From JACJWR01 sp964556255 (GTDB lineage: Bacteria > Actinomycetota > Actinomycetes > S36-B12 > UBA10799), in the NCBI GenBank assembly GCA_964556255.1, contig CAZKVQ010000002.1:34752-98751 (forward strand): a DNA stretch of 64,000 nucleotides, written 5' to 3'. Below, in pieces: positions 1 to 8,085 of this stretch. Position 1 is the stretch's first letter. Every line of letters starts with the position of its first letter. The notes under the pieces were generated by a model. It was not told the origin of the DNA, made no database searches, and was given only the letters and a program-made list of their open reading frames with translations. The position numbers and the translations under genes were made by a program.

Positions 1-1
1 G

Positions 2-304
2 CAGGCCGTACGCTCGGCGGTCGATTCGAAAGAGCGTGCTGCCGGACTGACCAACGACAGCCACCAGTTCGCGGTGCTGGGTCTGCTCGACCTGCCCCGC
101 ATCACCGTGCCGACCCTGGTAGTCCATGGCGATGCGGACACCGACGTCGATCCGGAGTACAGCGACCGCGCTCTTGCGGAGATCACCGGCTCCGTCGGTT
201 TGACCATGCCTCGGGGTACCCACCTGTGCCTGTGGGTCGATCCTGGATACCTCGAGGCCCAGGCCACCGTGGCCGGCTTCCTGAAGGAACACGCCACCTC
301 CTGA
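2..304 (+). CDS. Alpha/beta hydrolase, C-terminal part (gene cut by window start)
   Basis: The reading frame is open from the first bases of the window, so only the last 100 or so residues are present. They show the end of an alpha/beta hydrolase fold: a strand followed by HGDADTDVDP, where an Asp would be the acidic member of the catalytic triad, and then GTHLCLW, where the His would complete it. The nucleophile region lies outside the window, so substrate and enzyme class (esterase, lipase, haloperoxidase type) cannot be told. The next gene starts 35 bases downstream on the same strand. The fold assignment is fairly safe; the function is unknown. Confidence 0.7.
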   Translation, partial: QAVRSAVDSKERAAGLTNDSHQFAVLGLLDLPRITVPTLVVHGDADTDVDPEYSDRALAEITGSVGLTMPRGTHLCLWVDPGYLEAQATVAGFLKEHATS

Positions 305-338
305 TCCTGTCGTACTTGATCCTGCCCGAGGCGACGCA

Positions 339-788
339 GTGCAGACTTCCGATATGCATCCCGACCCGCAGGACGAGCATTGGCGGCTCTACTGGGCCAG
401 CCACATCGTGCTGCCCACCACCGGTCAGCTGCTGGTCGGCCCTGGAGCCATAGACGATTTGCCGCTACCGGGGCCACTGCACGTGGTCACAGCCCACAAC
501 CCCGCTGGTCTACGCAGGGCTGACGCGCACAACACCGCGGCCAACGCGGCTCTCCAGAAGCAGCTGATCGCCCTCGGGGTCGCGTTCCTGCCGGCCGACG
601 GGATGTCGCCCGATGGCTCCTGGGTCGAGGGCGGCTTCGCCGTGAGCGGTCTGCCGCGGGCAGGCGCTCGTGCCCTGGCCGCGGCATTCGAGCAGGACGC
701 ATTCTTCGAAATCACCGAGCATCACGTCATCATCATCACCACAGCAGAGACGGTGATCGTCTCCAGCCGGTCACGCAGGTTCGACTGA
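339..788 (+). CDS. DUF3293 domain protein
   Basis: A 149-residue soluble protein. The visible pattern, TAHNPAG followed by an Asn-rich stretch (HNTAANAAL), a glycine-containing middle, WVEGGFAV and a late FEQDAFFEI, is what I know of the DUF3293 family, whose function is not established. The GTG at 339 has a GAGG ribosome binding site about 7 bases upstream; an ATG at 354 is the alternative. It is followed by a HIT-family gene after 57 bases. No signal peptide or membrane segment is seen. Confidence 0.7.
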   Translation: MQTSDMHPDPQDEHWRLYWASHIVLPTTGQLLVGPGAIDDLPLPGPLHVVTAHNPAGLRRADAHNTAANAALQKQLIALGVAFLPADGMSPDGSWVEGGFAVSGLPRAGARALAAAFEQDAFFEITEHHVIIITTAETVIVSSRSRRFD

Positions 789-833
789 CACCGGCGACCG
801 ACCAGTCAACGGGCAGCGACGGGCCCTGGCGGC

Positions 834-839
834 CACAAT
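834..839 (+). promoter_or_regulatory. -10 box of a leaderless promoter for the HIT gene
   Basis: CACAAT lies 6 bases before the GTG at 846. The spacing matches the other leaderless starts in this window, although the first base departs from TANNNT. It supports GTG 846 as both transcription start and first codon. Confidence 0.4.
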
Positions 840-845
840 GAGGGG

Positions 846-1208
846 GTGGACAACACCTTCCTCAGCATCCCGCCGGATGCCTGGGTCGCCAGCAACGACC
901 TGGCCTTCGCCGTGCGGGACATCAACCCGGTGTCGCCGGGGCACACCCTGGTGATCCCCCGCCACCACGTTCCCGACTGGTGGTCGACGTCGGCAGAGCA
1001 AAGGACGGCGATCTGGGACCTGGTCGACGTCGTGAAAGCCGACCTCGATCGCGACTTCACCCCAGATGCCTACAACGTCGGATTTAATGCGGGTCAGGCG
1101 GCGGGGCAGACCATCTTCCACTTGCACGTCCACGTCGTGCCCCGCTATTCCGGTGACGTCGCCGACCCCGCCGGCAGCGTGCGTCGGATCGTCTCGTCCG
1201 ACGGTTGA
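846..1208 (+). CDS. HIT family nucleotide hydrolase/transferase
   Basis: A 120-residue cytosolic protein of the histidine triad superfamily. The triad HLHVHVVPR places His at residues 92, 94 and 96, and the N-terminal half has the usual PVSPGHTLVIPR segment. HIT proteins cleave or transfer nucleoside monophosphates from nucleotide derivatives; the natural substrate here cannot be read from sequence. Length is normal for a bacterial Hint/Fhit-like protein. The GTG start is placed by a -10-like hexamer 6 bases upstream, which suggests a leaderless mRNA. The gene is convergent with the alcohol dehydrogenase that ends 16 bases downstream. Confidence 0.88.
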   Translation: MDNTFLSIPPDAWVASNDLAFAVRDINPVSPGHTLVIPRHHVPDWWSTSAEQRTAIWDLVDVVKADLDRDFTPDAYNVGFNAGQAAGQTIFHLHVHVVPRYSGDVADPAGSVRRIVSSDG

Positions 1209-1224
1209 CTCCCCGCCGGGCTGA

Positions 1225-2250
1225 TCAGGGCTGAAGCACGAAGGAGCCCTGAACGTCGCCGGCATCCAGCCGGGCCAGCGCGGTGTTCGCCTCGTCAAGC
1301 GGGAGTTCCTCGTGAATCGTGCGCACCCCTGCCTGGGGCACCAGGTCGAGGAACTCACGCACGTCGGCCGGCGTGACGTTGGCGACCGAGCGAAGGGAGC
1401 GCTCCCACCACAAGTCGTCGTAGTTGAACTGCGGAACCCGGTCGAGGTGGATGGCATTGATGGCAACGATGCCGCCGCGTCCGACCGATTGCAGGGCCCG
1501 CACGACGACGTCACCAACCGGCGCGAAGGTGATGGCCGCGTCCAGGACCGGTGGCGTGTCGTCGTAGGTGCCCGCCCAATCGGCGCCGGCGGCCTCCGCG
1601 CGTGCGATCTCCGCCGCGGACCGGGTGATAACCGCCACCTCACAACCCCAGTAACGCGCAACCTGCATCACCAAGGTGGCCGAGGCCCCGTACCCGTAGA
1701 GACCGAGACGCATGCCCGACGATTCCGGCCCCACCTCCGCGATCCGCAAGGACCGGTAACCGATGACACCACCGCACAACAGCGGTGCCAGAGCAGCGGC
1801 CCTCGCCCTCGGTTCCTCCCCTGGCAGATACCCACCCGGAAGATCGAAGGCGCAGTCGGACCGGGCGACGATGCGAGAGGCGTAGCCACCGTCCCTATCC
1901 CAGCCGGTGAACTGCGCCTCCTCACACAGGTTCTGTCGACCGGCCAGGCACCATTTGCAGTGCCCGCAGGAACCCCCGAACCAGCAGACCCCCACCGTGG
2001 CGCCCAGGCGCTCCTGGGGGACGTTGTCGCCCACCGCCACCACCGTTCCCACAACTTGATGACCGGGAGTGATCGGCAACTTATGTGCAGGAAGGTCCCC
2101 CGAAGTCAGTTGCAGGTCGGTCCGGCATACAGCGCACGCCGCGACCTCGAGGGCCACCTCGTCGGCACCAGGCTCGGCATCCGGTAGTTCCTGGAGTGCC
2201 AACGGACCCGCGGACACCGGCTCGGGTTGTCCTAGCCGCATCGCTCTCAT
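1225..2250 (-). CDS. Zinc-dependent alcohol dehydrogenase (MDR family)
   Basis: A 341-residue medium-chain dehydrogenase. Catalytic zinc ligands Cys42 (AVCRTD) and His64 (TPGHQ) are present, and the structural zinc lobe has Cys95, 98, 101 and 109 (CGHCKWC then NLC). The Rossmann region carries GLYGYGASA. The residue after His64 is Gln instead of the usual Glu. Its ATG overlaps the stop of the upstream NTF2-like gene by four bases, so the two are translationally coupled, and a short-chain dehydrogenase comes first in the same operon. Likely an NAD(P)-dependent oxidoreductase for a small alcohol or aldehyde; the substrate is not identifiable. Confidence 0.88.
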   Translation of the reverse strand: MRAMRLGQPEPVSAGPLALQELPDAEPGADEVALEVAACAVCRTDLQLTSGDLPAHKLPITPGHQVVGTVVAVGDNVPQERLGATVGVCWFGGSCGHCKWCLAGRQNLCEEAQFTGWDRDGGYASRIVARSDCAFDLPGGYLPGEEPRARAAALAPLLCGGVIGYRSLRIAEVGPESSGMRLGLYGYGASATLVMQVARYWGCEVAVITRSAAEIARAEAAGADWAGTYDDTPPVLDAAITFAPVGDVVVRALQSVGRGGIVAINAIHLDRVPQFNYDDLWWERSLRSVANVTPADVREFLDLVPQAGVRTIHEELPLDEANTALARLDAGDVQGSFVLQP

Positions 2251-2723
2251 GGGTCAGCCCTCCCGGTCTCAGCCGGATCGGAATCTCCGCCGGCAGACAG
2301 CTGTGCGAGTAGTTCGGCCATCCGCTCGCGCACCTTCTCGATGCCCTTCAGGGGACGCAGCATCACTTTGAACTCGACGATCCTGCCCGCGTCGTCGAAG
2401 CGGATCATGTCGACCCCGTTGACGGTGACGCCATCCACCTGGGAGGTGAACTCCAGAACGGCATCGTGGCCGGCGACGACCTCGCGGACGTAGGTGAAGG
2501 TGTCATTGCCAAGTACCTGCATGGCGCCGGCCAGATACATGGTGGTCAGTGCCTTGCCCTGCTGGGCACGGAAGACAACCGGGGAGTAGAAAACAGCGTC
2601 GTCGGCAAGCAACCCCGCGAGCAGGCTCGCGTCACGAGTGGCCACGACCCGGTGCCATTCGTCGACTCCGCTGGCGACAGCGTCACTCGTCGATCCTGCC
2701 GACCCAGCGTCCCGTGATGCCAT
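2247..2723 (-). CDS. NTF2-like (SnoaL-type) small protein
   Basis: A 158-residue protein whose residues 20-130 look like the cone-shaped NTF2/SnoaL fold: WHRVVATRDASLLAGLLADDAVFYSP, split here as an N-terminal helix pair, then beta strands ending in DMIRFDDAGRIVEFKVML. Such proteins are small isomerases, hydrolases or binding partners; no catalytic set can be assigned. It sits between an SDR gene (its ATG starts one base after that gene's stop) and a zinc alcohol dehydrogenase (four-base overlap), which suggests a shared pathway. The N-terminal 15 residues and the C-terminal tail are low complexity. Confidence 0.75.
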   Translation of the reverse strand: MASRDAGSAGSTSDAVASGVDEWHRVVATRDASLLAGLLADDAVFYSPVVFRAQQGKALTTMYLAGAMQVLGNDTFTYVREVVAGHDAVLEFTSQVDGVTVNGVDMIRFDDAGRIVEFKVMLRPLKGIEKVRERMAELLAQLSAGGDSDPAETGRADP

Positions 2724-2724
2724 G

Positions 2725-3588
2725 TCATGCCCCCTGTGTCGCGCTTAGGCGCGCGGCGAGTTCCGCCCGGGTCCGCCGTGCCAGGCGACCCGCGATCATC
2801 ACACCTCGGCGCGGGGCCACCCGAGCCGCGAGCCAGAGCAGCCTCGCCGACGTGGGAGTCACCAGGATCACGGTGCGCTTGTCAATGGCCCGCTCGATGT
2901 CGCGGGCGAGCTTCTCGACCTCGTACACGCCACCGGGCAGCGCCTCGGCCATCACCCTGCCGCGGCCCGACATGGAGGTGCGGCTCAGATCCGCCGGTCC
3001 CTCCGAATCCAGGATCGGGGTCTCGGTGAACCCTGGACACACGCAGGTGACGGCGACGCCGGTACCTGAAGCCTCTGCCGCCAGCGACAGGCTCAAACCG
3101 ACCACACCGTGTTTCGCCGCACAGTAGGGCGCCAGGAAGGGAGCTGGAACCAGCCCCGCCAGGGAGGCGATGTTCACGATGTGACCATGGCCCGCTGCGA
3201 CCATCCGCGGATAGGCGGCAGCCGTGCCGTGCATCACGCCCGTCAGGTTGATGTCGAACACTCGTTGCCAGTGCTCGAATTCCAACTCCTCCACGGGACC
3301 ACCGGTACCGATCCCGGCATTGTTGACGATGATGTCCAGACCGCCCTGGGCGTCGGCGAGCCGATCCACCACGGCGCGTACCTCGTCGCCGTTGCGCACA
3401 TCGAGCACCACCGCCGACACGTCGCCGCCCTGGGCTTGTGCCCGTGGTGCCAACTCAGCCTGGACGGCGGCCAGGCCCTCAGCATCGATGTCGGCCAACG
3501 TGAGCCGGTCGCCCCGGTCAGCCAACCTGCGGGCCAGCGCGCGACCGATCCCCGACGCGCCCCCGGTGATCATGACGGACCTGCTCAT
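2725..3588 (-). CDS. Short-chain dehydrogenase/reductase (SDR)
   Basis: A 287-residue classical SDR. The nucleotide-binding motif TGGASGIG is at residues 8-15, NNAG at 89-92, and the catalytic set is Asn114, Ser142, Tyr155 and Lys159 (YCAAK). The C-terminal 60 residues extend past the core and are rich in Arg and Ala, as in the actinobacterial SDRs that often sit with acyl-lipid genes. I start the gene at ATG 3588, which has GGGAGG five bases upstream; the frame stays open above this without a better start. It heads an operon with the NTF2-like and alcohol dehydrogenase genes. Substrate unknown. Confidence 0.87.
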   Translation of the reverse strand: MSRSVMITGGASGIGRALARRLADRGDRLTLADIDAEGLAAVQAELAPRAQAQGGDVSAVVLDVRNGDEVRAVVDRLADAQGGLDIIVNNAGIGTGGPVEELEFEHWQRVFDINLTGVMHGTAAAYPRMVAAGHGHIVNIASLAGLVPAPFLAPYCAAKHGVVGLSLSLAAEASGTGVAVTCVCPGFTETPILDSEGPADLSRTSMSGRGRVMAEALPGGVYEVEKLARDIERAIDKRTVILVTPTSARLLWLAARVAPRRGVMIAGRLARRTRAELAARLSATQGA

Positions 3589-3715
3589 CAAACCTCCCAT
3601 CGGGCTGCTCGCGAGCCACCCTCGTCGGCGATATTCCCCTGAGCCGAGGTTATGCCCGGGAGGGCGTGCGACGCAGGGCGTGACCGCGCGGCAAACCGAT
3701 CGGCAACTGGGTGGG

Positions 3716-4309
3716 TCACACCGGGGGTTCCGGGTCGTACTGAATCCCCCGGCGCACCTGCTTGGCACGTTCGGGTCCGGAGAGCCTCGCGACCAAGTGC
3801 AGGGCAAGGTCGATCCCGGCTGAGACGCCCGCCGAGATGATCACGTCACCATCGTCCACGAACCGGTCATCCGGCCGGATCTGGATCGTCGGGTCGGCGG
3901 CCGCCAGACTGTCCAGGGAGCCCCAATGGGTGGTCGCCGGACGCCCGGGCAGCAGGCTGGCGGCAGCGTAGACAAGCGAGCCGGTGCAGACACTGATCAT
4001 GATGTCCGTGCTGGCACGCAATTCCCGAATGCGGGCGAGGTGCTCCTCGTCGGCCATCAGCGCGCGGGTACCCCAGCCACCTGGATGGACGAAGGCCACC
4101 AGTGGAGGCGCCTCCGCGAGGGCGGCATGGGCGCCGACTACCAGGCCCTTGGCGCACGTCACCGGCCCACCATCCCGAGACAGACACATCACCGAGAAGC
4201 CGTCCTCCGGGTAGGTGCGCGTCCAATAGGCCAGCACCTCCCACGGACCGACCGCGTCCAGTTCTTCCACATCGTCGAACAGCAGGATCCCGATCGTTGA
4301 GGCTGTCAT
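3716..4309 (-). CDS. DJ-1/PfpI family protein
   Basis: A 197-residue protein of the DJ-1/PfpI (ThiJ) superfamily. It opens with the typical strand IGILLFDDVEELDAVGPWEV and has the nucleophile elbow ISVCTGSL with Cys108, followed by the helix that carries the rest of the active site and THWGS. This subgroup includes isonitrile hydratases and the sensor half of GlxA-type regulators, but no DNA-binding domain is attached here. A -10-like CAGCAT lies 6 bases before the ATG, suggesting a leaderless transcript. The gene stands alone between the SDR operon promoter region (127 bases) and the DUF1275 gene. Physiological role unknown. Confidence 0.85.
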   Translation of the reverse strand: MTASTIGILLFDDVEELDAVGPWEVLAYWTRTYPEDGFSVMCLSRDGGPVTCAKGLVVGAHAALAEAPPLVAFVHPGGWGTRALMADEEHLARIRELRASTDIMISVCTGSLVYAAASLLPGRPATTHWGSLDSLAAADPTIQIRPDDRFVDDGDVIISAGVSAGIDLALHLVARLSGPERAKQVRRGIQYDPEPPV

Positions 4310-4354
4310 GGGGCCATGCTGCCAGGCACGGACTTCGAATGAGTGCGACGCGGG

Positions 4355-5014
4355 TCAATGCACATCGACACCGGCGAGTTCGAGTTCACGAATGCAGGCC
4401 GCGGAACCCAGGCAGAAGAGGGTGCCGAGCACGAGGCACCAGATCTCGCCGATGTGTTGATCGACCAACGCCCCGGAGATGGTCCCGATCCCGTAGCCGA
4501 TGGGCGGACAGGCGGCCAGCGATGCCTTGCCCCACGCGCCGACTGAACCCATCCGGGCCACATCGACCATCGACCCGGTGATGGCCACTGTTCGGAATCC
4601 CTGACCGATCAGCCTCGTGAAGATCACTCCTTGAACGCCTTGAGACACAGCCAGCACCGCAATCAGCCAGTACCCCCGCACCCCCAATGCCACCAGGCCG
4701 ATCGTGACCAGCAGGATCAGCAGTTCCACCAACAGCAAGATGTGCCGACTCCTGATGCCGCCCACCCTGGAACGGCGCAGAGCGATCGAACTGACCGTGC
4801 CCAGGATGAACCCTCCCAGGGCCACCAGCGACGCACCTACCGCGCCCGCGAAACCAACTCCTGCAACGTCCAGGGCAACCACTACGAGGTTGCCCGTTTG
4901 GTTCGCGACGAACACCTGATCCTGGATGAAAGCGAACGCATCCAGCGATCCGCTGGTGGCTGAGAGCCCCAGCAGCACGATGGCGACCAGCAGCCGCACG
5001 CGGGCGTCAGACAA
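4355..5014 (-). CDS. DUF1275 (YoaK-type) integral membrane protein
   Basis: About 219 residues with six or so hydrophobic segments. The early SATSGSLDAFAF followed by VFVANQTGNLVV is the hallmark of the DUF1275/YoaK family, a group of inner membrane proteins of unproven function. It follows the lipoprotein gene by 18 bases on the same strand, so the two are probably cotranscribed. The longest frame begins at a TTG at 5014; a GTG at 4999, just before the first membrane segment, is an equally possible start, and neither has a strong ribosome binding site. Confidence 0.8.
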   Translation of the reverse strand: MSDARVRLLVAIVLLGLSATSGSLDAFAFIQDQVFVANQTGNLVVVALDVAGVGFAGAVGASLVALGGFILGTVSSIALRRSRVGGIRSRHILLLVELLILLVTIGLVALGVRGYWLIAVLAVSQGVQGVIFTRLIGQGFRTVAITGSMVDVARMGSVGAWGKASLAACPPIGYGIGTISGALVDQHIGEIWCLVLGTLFCLGSAACIRELELAGVDVH

Positions 5015-5032
5015 GGCGCTGCCTGCGCCCCG

Positions 5033-5707
5033 TCACTGGGGAACGCTGGTGTTCGGGTCGACCGCGGTCTCTTCGGGGGGCGGCGACAACTCCGAACTGG
5101 TGGGCGAGTCGGTGGGCGACTCGCTGTCCGATGGCGAGGCACTCTCCGATGACGCCGACTCGCTGGCGGATGGTGACGCGGATTGGCTGTCGCTAGCGGT
5201 CGCACTGGGTGACGGCGCACACTCCTTGCCCACGTAGGTGGTGACCTGAAGTGATGCCGCCTGGAAGTTGGCTAGCTCATTGGCGTTCAGCGAACCCCCG
5301 CCCGCTTGCTCAATTGTCGAGGCGAACTGCTCGAAGGCGACCCTGATCTCTGCGGAGGCATCGCTCGGCAGCGCTGTAAGCATGGCCTTGGTCGGTTCCG
5401 TCCATGCCTTGAACGCCCCGGTCGCCGCGGCATTGTCGTTCGCGGCCAGCGCCGCCTGCAATTCCTGCTGCGCGGGCGACTCGGACCATTCCTTGGCTGC
5501 CTGGCAGAAGACCTCAGCCTGGTTGACGGTCGGCGACGGTGACGCGGTTGTCTGCGACGCGGTCGGAGAACTCGCGGATGGACTGGTCGTCGGACTCACC
5601 GAGGACCCGGCATTGTCCACGCCGCTGCCGCAGCCCGTGAGAATCAGAAGAGCCGCGGCCGGGGAAACTGCCGCCGCGCGCCACATCACTCCTCGGGACG
5701 GGATCAC
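5033..5707 (-). CDS. Secreted lipoprotein with Ser/Thr/Pro-rich flanks
   Basis: A 224-residue exported lipoprotein. Residues 1-26 form a signal peptide ending in the lipobox LTGC. After the anchor Cys comes a Ser/Thr/Pro-rich linker (about 30-60), then a helical domain with two Cys (FCQAAKEW and KECAPS) that could form a disulfide, and finally a 55-residue tail made mainly of Ser, Glu, Asp and Pro (repeats of SASES type). I recognise no family. The GTG start has GGAGG seven bases upstream. Probably surface exposed or wall spanning; function unknown. It likely shares a transcript with the DUF1275 gene downstream. Confidence 0.75.
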   Translation of the reverse strand: MIPSRGVMWRAAAVSPAAALLILTGCGSGVDNAGSSVSPTTSPSASSPTASQTTASPSPTVNQAEVFCQAAKEWSESPAQQELQAALAANDNAAATGAFKAWTEPTKAMLTALPSDASAEIRVAFEQFASTIEQAGGGSLNANELANFQAASLQVTTYVGKECAPSPSATASDSQSASPSASESASSESASPSDSESPTDSPTSSELSPPPEETAVDPNTSVPQ

Positions 5708-5890
5708 AATCCAACCTCCGACGGGGCACCGACGGGGTTACGGCGCCGCTTCACGGAGAGTAGCCGAGTCGCGGACTTCACGGGGGTACTTCCGCAACGA
5801 AATGACCCCCTGACGGAACCGTGCCACGATGTCCAGTGGTCGGTTGGCAGCCGCCTGGCCGCGGTCATCGAGACCACGAAGGAGGCTCAC

Positions 5891-7087
5891 ATGAGTTGGC
5901 TGGTGGACCTCATCGTCGTCGCTTTGGTGGTGGCCTTCGGCTTCGCGGGCTGGGCCCTGGGGCTCATCCGAGCGTGCCTCGCTTTCGCCGGCCTGGTGAT
6001 CGGGGCGATCCTCACCTCCGTCGGGGTGATCCCGCTGTTGCAGGGCACCGACATGATGTCGGGCTTGAAGGTGTTCTTCGCCGTTGCCGCTCTGGTGTTG
6101 CTGTGCGCGATCGGTCTAGCCGTCGGTGACTACTGCGGTCGACGATTGACGCGTCACGAGCGGATCGCCGAGCGACGTACCGCCGATCGGGTCGCCGGGG
6201 CCGCGGTCGGGGTGGTCGTGGCCAGTTTGTTCGCCTGGGCGGTCGGAACAACGGTGGTGGCATATCCGAACAGGGACCTGCACGACTCCGTCGCGGGATC
6301 GGTCACCTTGTCGTCCATCAACGTGGTCGTCCCCAGCGGGGCCGAAGGTGCCTTGACGTCGGCGCAATCATTGCTGACCCGCAAGGGAGTGCCGCAGGTC
6401 TTCGGCGGCATCGGTCTCTCGGAAGCGGTCGACACGCCACTACCGGCAACGACCGATGTCCGAACTCCGGCCGTTGAAAAGTCACTGCGCTCCGTCGTGC
6501 GGGTCTACGGCGTGGCGACCAAGTGCGGTGTCGGCCATACCGGCTCGGGCTGGGTATGGCGACCCGGCCGGGTCATGACCAACGCCCACGTTGTGGCCGG
6601 CATCGACGATCCGAAGGTGGAGGTCCCCGGGCTGCCCACGCCCCTATCCGCGAAGGTCGTCCTCTTCGATCCACGAGCCGACGTCGCAGTGCTGACCGTT
6701 CCCGGCCTGACGGCGGCGGTCCTGCAGACCTCCCCCGGCGCCCGCCCCGGGGATCCCGGAATGATCGCCGGCTACCCGGACGGTGGCCCGCTTCAGGCGG
6801 TGCCGGCCAGGGTCCAAGCTGTCTATAGCGACGAGCTGGGGCTGGGTACGGACATCTATGGTGAGCCCGGCATCAGCCGTCGGGTCCTCCTCCTCGGAGG
6901 AGTTGCCATCCCGGGGAATTCGGGAGGTCCCTTCCTCGACCCCGACGGTCGGGTTGCCGGCCTCATGTTCGCCGAGGCAGTACGCGGCGAGTCGACGTCC
7001 TTCGCCCTCACGGTGGAGGACTTCACCGCCGCCGCGGCGCAGGGGGAGGCCGCCGTCGATCCGGTGGACACCGGGCCCTGCCAGTAG
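5891..7087 (+). CDS. marP: Membrane-anchored serine protease, MarP type
   Basis: A 398-residue protein with four N-terminal membrane segments (about residues 5-120, CvpA/colicin V production domain) followed by an extracytoplasmic trypsin-like domain. The catalytic triad is visible: His233 in TNAHVVAG, Asp264 in RADVAVL and Ser344 in PGNSGGP. Cys212 and the near-terminal Cys397 match the disulfide pair of M. tuberculosis MarP (Rv3671c), and the triad numbering is almost the same as I remember for that protein. MarP protects against acid and oxidative stress by processing wall enzymes. The ATG has a strong GAAGGAGG site. It is monocistronic and convergent with the YihY gene. Confidence 0.9.
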   Translation: MSWLVDLIVVALVVAFGFAGWALGLIRACLAFAGLVIGAILTSVGVIPLLQGTDMMSGLKVFFAVAALVLLCAIGLAVGDYCGRRLTRHERIAERRTADRVAGAAVGVVVASLFAWAVGTTVVAYPNRDLHDSVAGSVTLSSINVVVPSGAEGALTSAQSLLTRKGVPQVFGGIGLSEAVDTPLPATTDVRTPAVEKSLRSVVRVYGVATKCGVGHTGSGWVWRPGRVMTNAHVVAGIDDPKVEVPGLPTPLSAKVVLFDPRADVAVLTVPGLTAAVLQTSPGARPGDPGMIAGYPDGGPLQAVPARVQAVYSDELGLGTDIYGEPGISRRVLLLGGVAIPGNSGGPFLDPDGRVAGLMFAEAVRGESTSFALTVEDFTAAAAQGEAAVDPVDTGPCQ

Positions 7088-7119
7088 TCCTGGCAGCAGT
7101 ACCGGCGGGCCCGACGGTG

Positions 7120-8067
7120 TTACTCCCCCGCGTGCAGCCCAACGGTGTCGGCGTTTTGCGTATCGGCGTCCGGATCTGATTCCGGCCCGGCATCTGATCC
7201 CCGCAGAGCAGCGTTGACCGCGGCCGCGACGAACGCCACGACCGAGACCAGCAGGGCGTAGACCATGATGGCAATCGGCGCCGCCAGGACTCCGTATACC
7301 GAAGTGTTGGTGAGTAACCGGGCGACGTAGTACCCCAGCGCCCAGGACCCCAACCACCATCCGAGAACCATCAGGACCGCACCCGGCAACGAGGTCACCA
7401 GTCGGGGCCGGTCCGGTAGCGAGAAGTGCAGCACCCCCGTCAGGACGATCAGTCCCAGCAGGAGGGCAAGCGCCCCCCACAGTAAGGACACCACCCACGA
7501 GGGCAGCCCCAGCCATCCGCCGACCAGGGTGGGTCCGGCGACGAGAAGCGGCGCCGAGATGGCGACGAGCACCGTTACCGCGATCAGGATCGCAATGGAC
7601 AGTAGGCGCACCGCAAGGTATCCGCGGCGACGGAACTGGCCGTTGACGATCATGTTGGCCTCGACGAAAGTCTGGATACTGCGAGAACCCGACCAGAGGG
7701 CGACGGCGAAACTCAGGATCGAGATGTCCACCCGGTTCCCACTGAACAGTTGATCGGCGATCGGCTGCACGTACTGCTCGACAACAGTGGGCGACAGCAG
7801 CGTGCCGGCCGCTTTCATTGCACGGTTCTCAACCGAGCCCACAGTGTCGACGGGAACCAACTGGTCTATCAGCGAGAGGATGCTCACGGCCCCGAGCAGC
7901 AGCCAGGGCAGGGAGAACACCAGCCAGAACGCCCCTTCCGCGCCGAGCCCGAGCACCCTCCGATAGGCGAGAATGTGCCACAGCCGGATCAGGAACTCCA
8001 TCGGCGCTGACGCCCGGGCGGTGGTCCACCATTCCGGGGCGGGGCGACTCCGCAAGCTCCGCAGCAC
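7120..8067 (-). CDS. YihY/BrkB family membrane protein
   Basis: A multi-pass inner membrane protein of the YihY (formerly BrkB) family, with about six hydrophobic segments and the typical amphipathic helix GSRSIQTFVEANMIVNG between them. The family's function is unsettled, despite an old and incorrect annotation as ribonuclease BN. The hydrophobic part begins near ATG 8001, but I place the start at GTG 8067 (315 residues) because TACGGT lies exactly 6 bases upstream of it, the spacing of leaderless starts elsewhere here. The C-terminus is a hydrophilic Asp-rich tail. It is divergent from the acyl-CoA dehydrogenase gene, 18 bases away. Confidence 0.82.
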   Translation of the reverse strand: MLRSLRSRPAPEWWTTARASAPMEFLIRLWHILAYRRVLGLGAEGAFWLVFSLPWLLLGAVSILSLIDQLVPVDTVGSVENRAMKAAGTLLSPTVVEQYVQPIADQLFSGNRVDISILSFAVALWSGSRSIQTFVEANMIVNGQFRRRGYLAVRLLSIAILIAVTVLVAISAPLLVAGPTLVGGWLGLPSWVVSLLWGALALLLGLIVLTGVLHFSLPDRPRLVTSLPGAVLMVLGWWLGSWALGYYVARLLTNTSVYGVLAAPIAIMVYALLVSVVAFVAAAVNAALRGSDAGPESDPDADTQNADTVGLHAGE

Positions 8068-8072
8068 CCGCC

Positions 8073-8079
8073 TACCGTA
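8073..8079. promoter_or_regulatory. Bidirectional -10 element TACCGTA between divergent leaderless genes
   Basis: On the plus strand TACCGT (8073-8078) lies 7 bases before ATG 8086 of the acyl-CoA dehydrogenase. On the minus strand the overlapping TACGGT (8079-8074) lies 6 bases before GTG 8067 of the YihY gene. Both fit TANNNT with leaderless spacing, so one seven-base element would set both starts. No clear -35 is visible for either side. Confidence 0.6.
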
Positions 8080-8085
8080 ACCACT

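Noticed and set aside
1312..2187. Open plus-strand frame of 291 codons opposite the zinc alcohol dehydrogenase
   Set aside because: It is antisense to a protein with clear zinc motifs, and its translation is Arg/Gly/His-rich without any domain. High G+C makes such shadow frames common.
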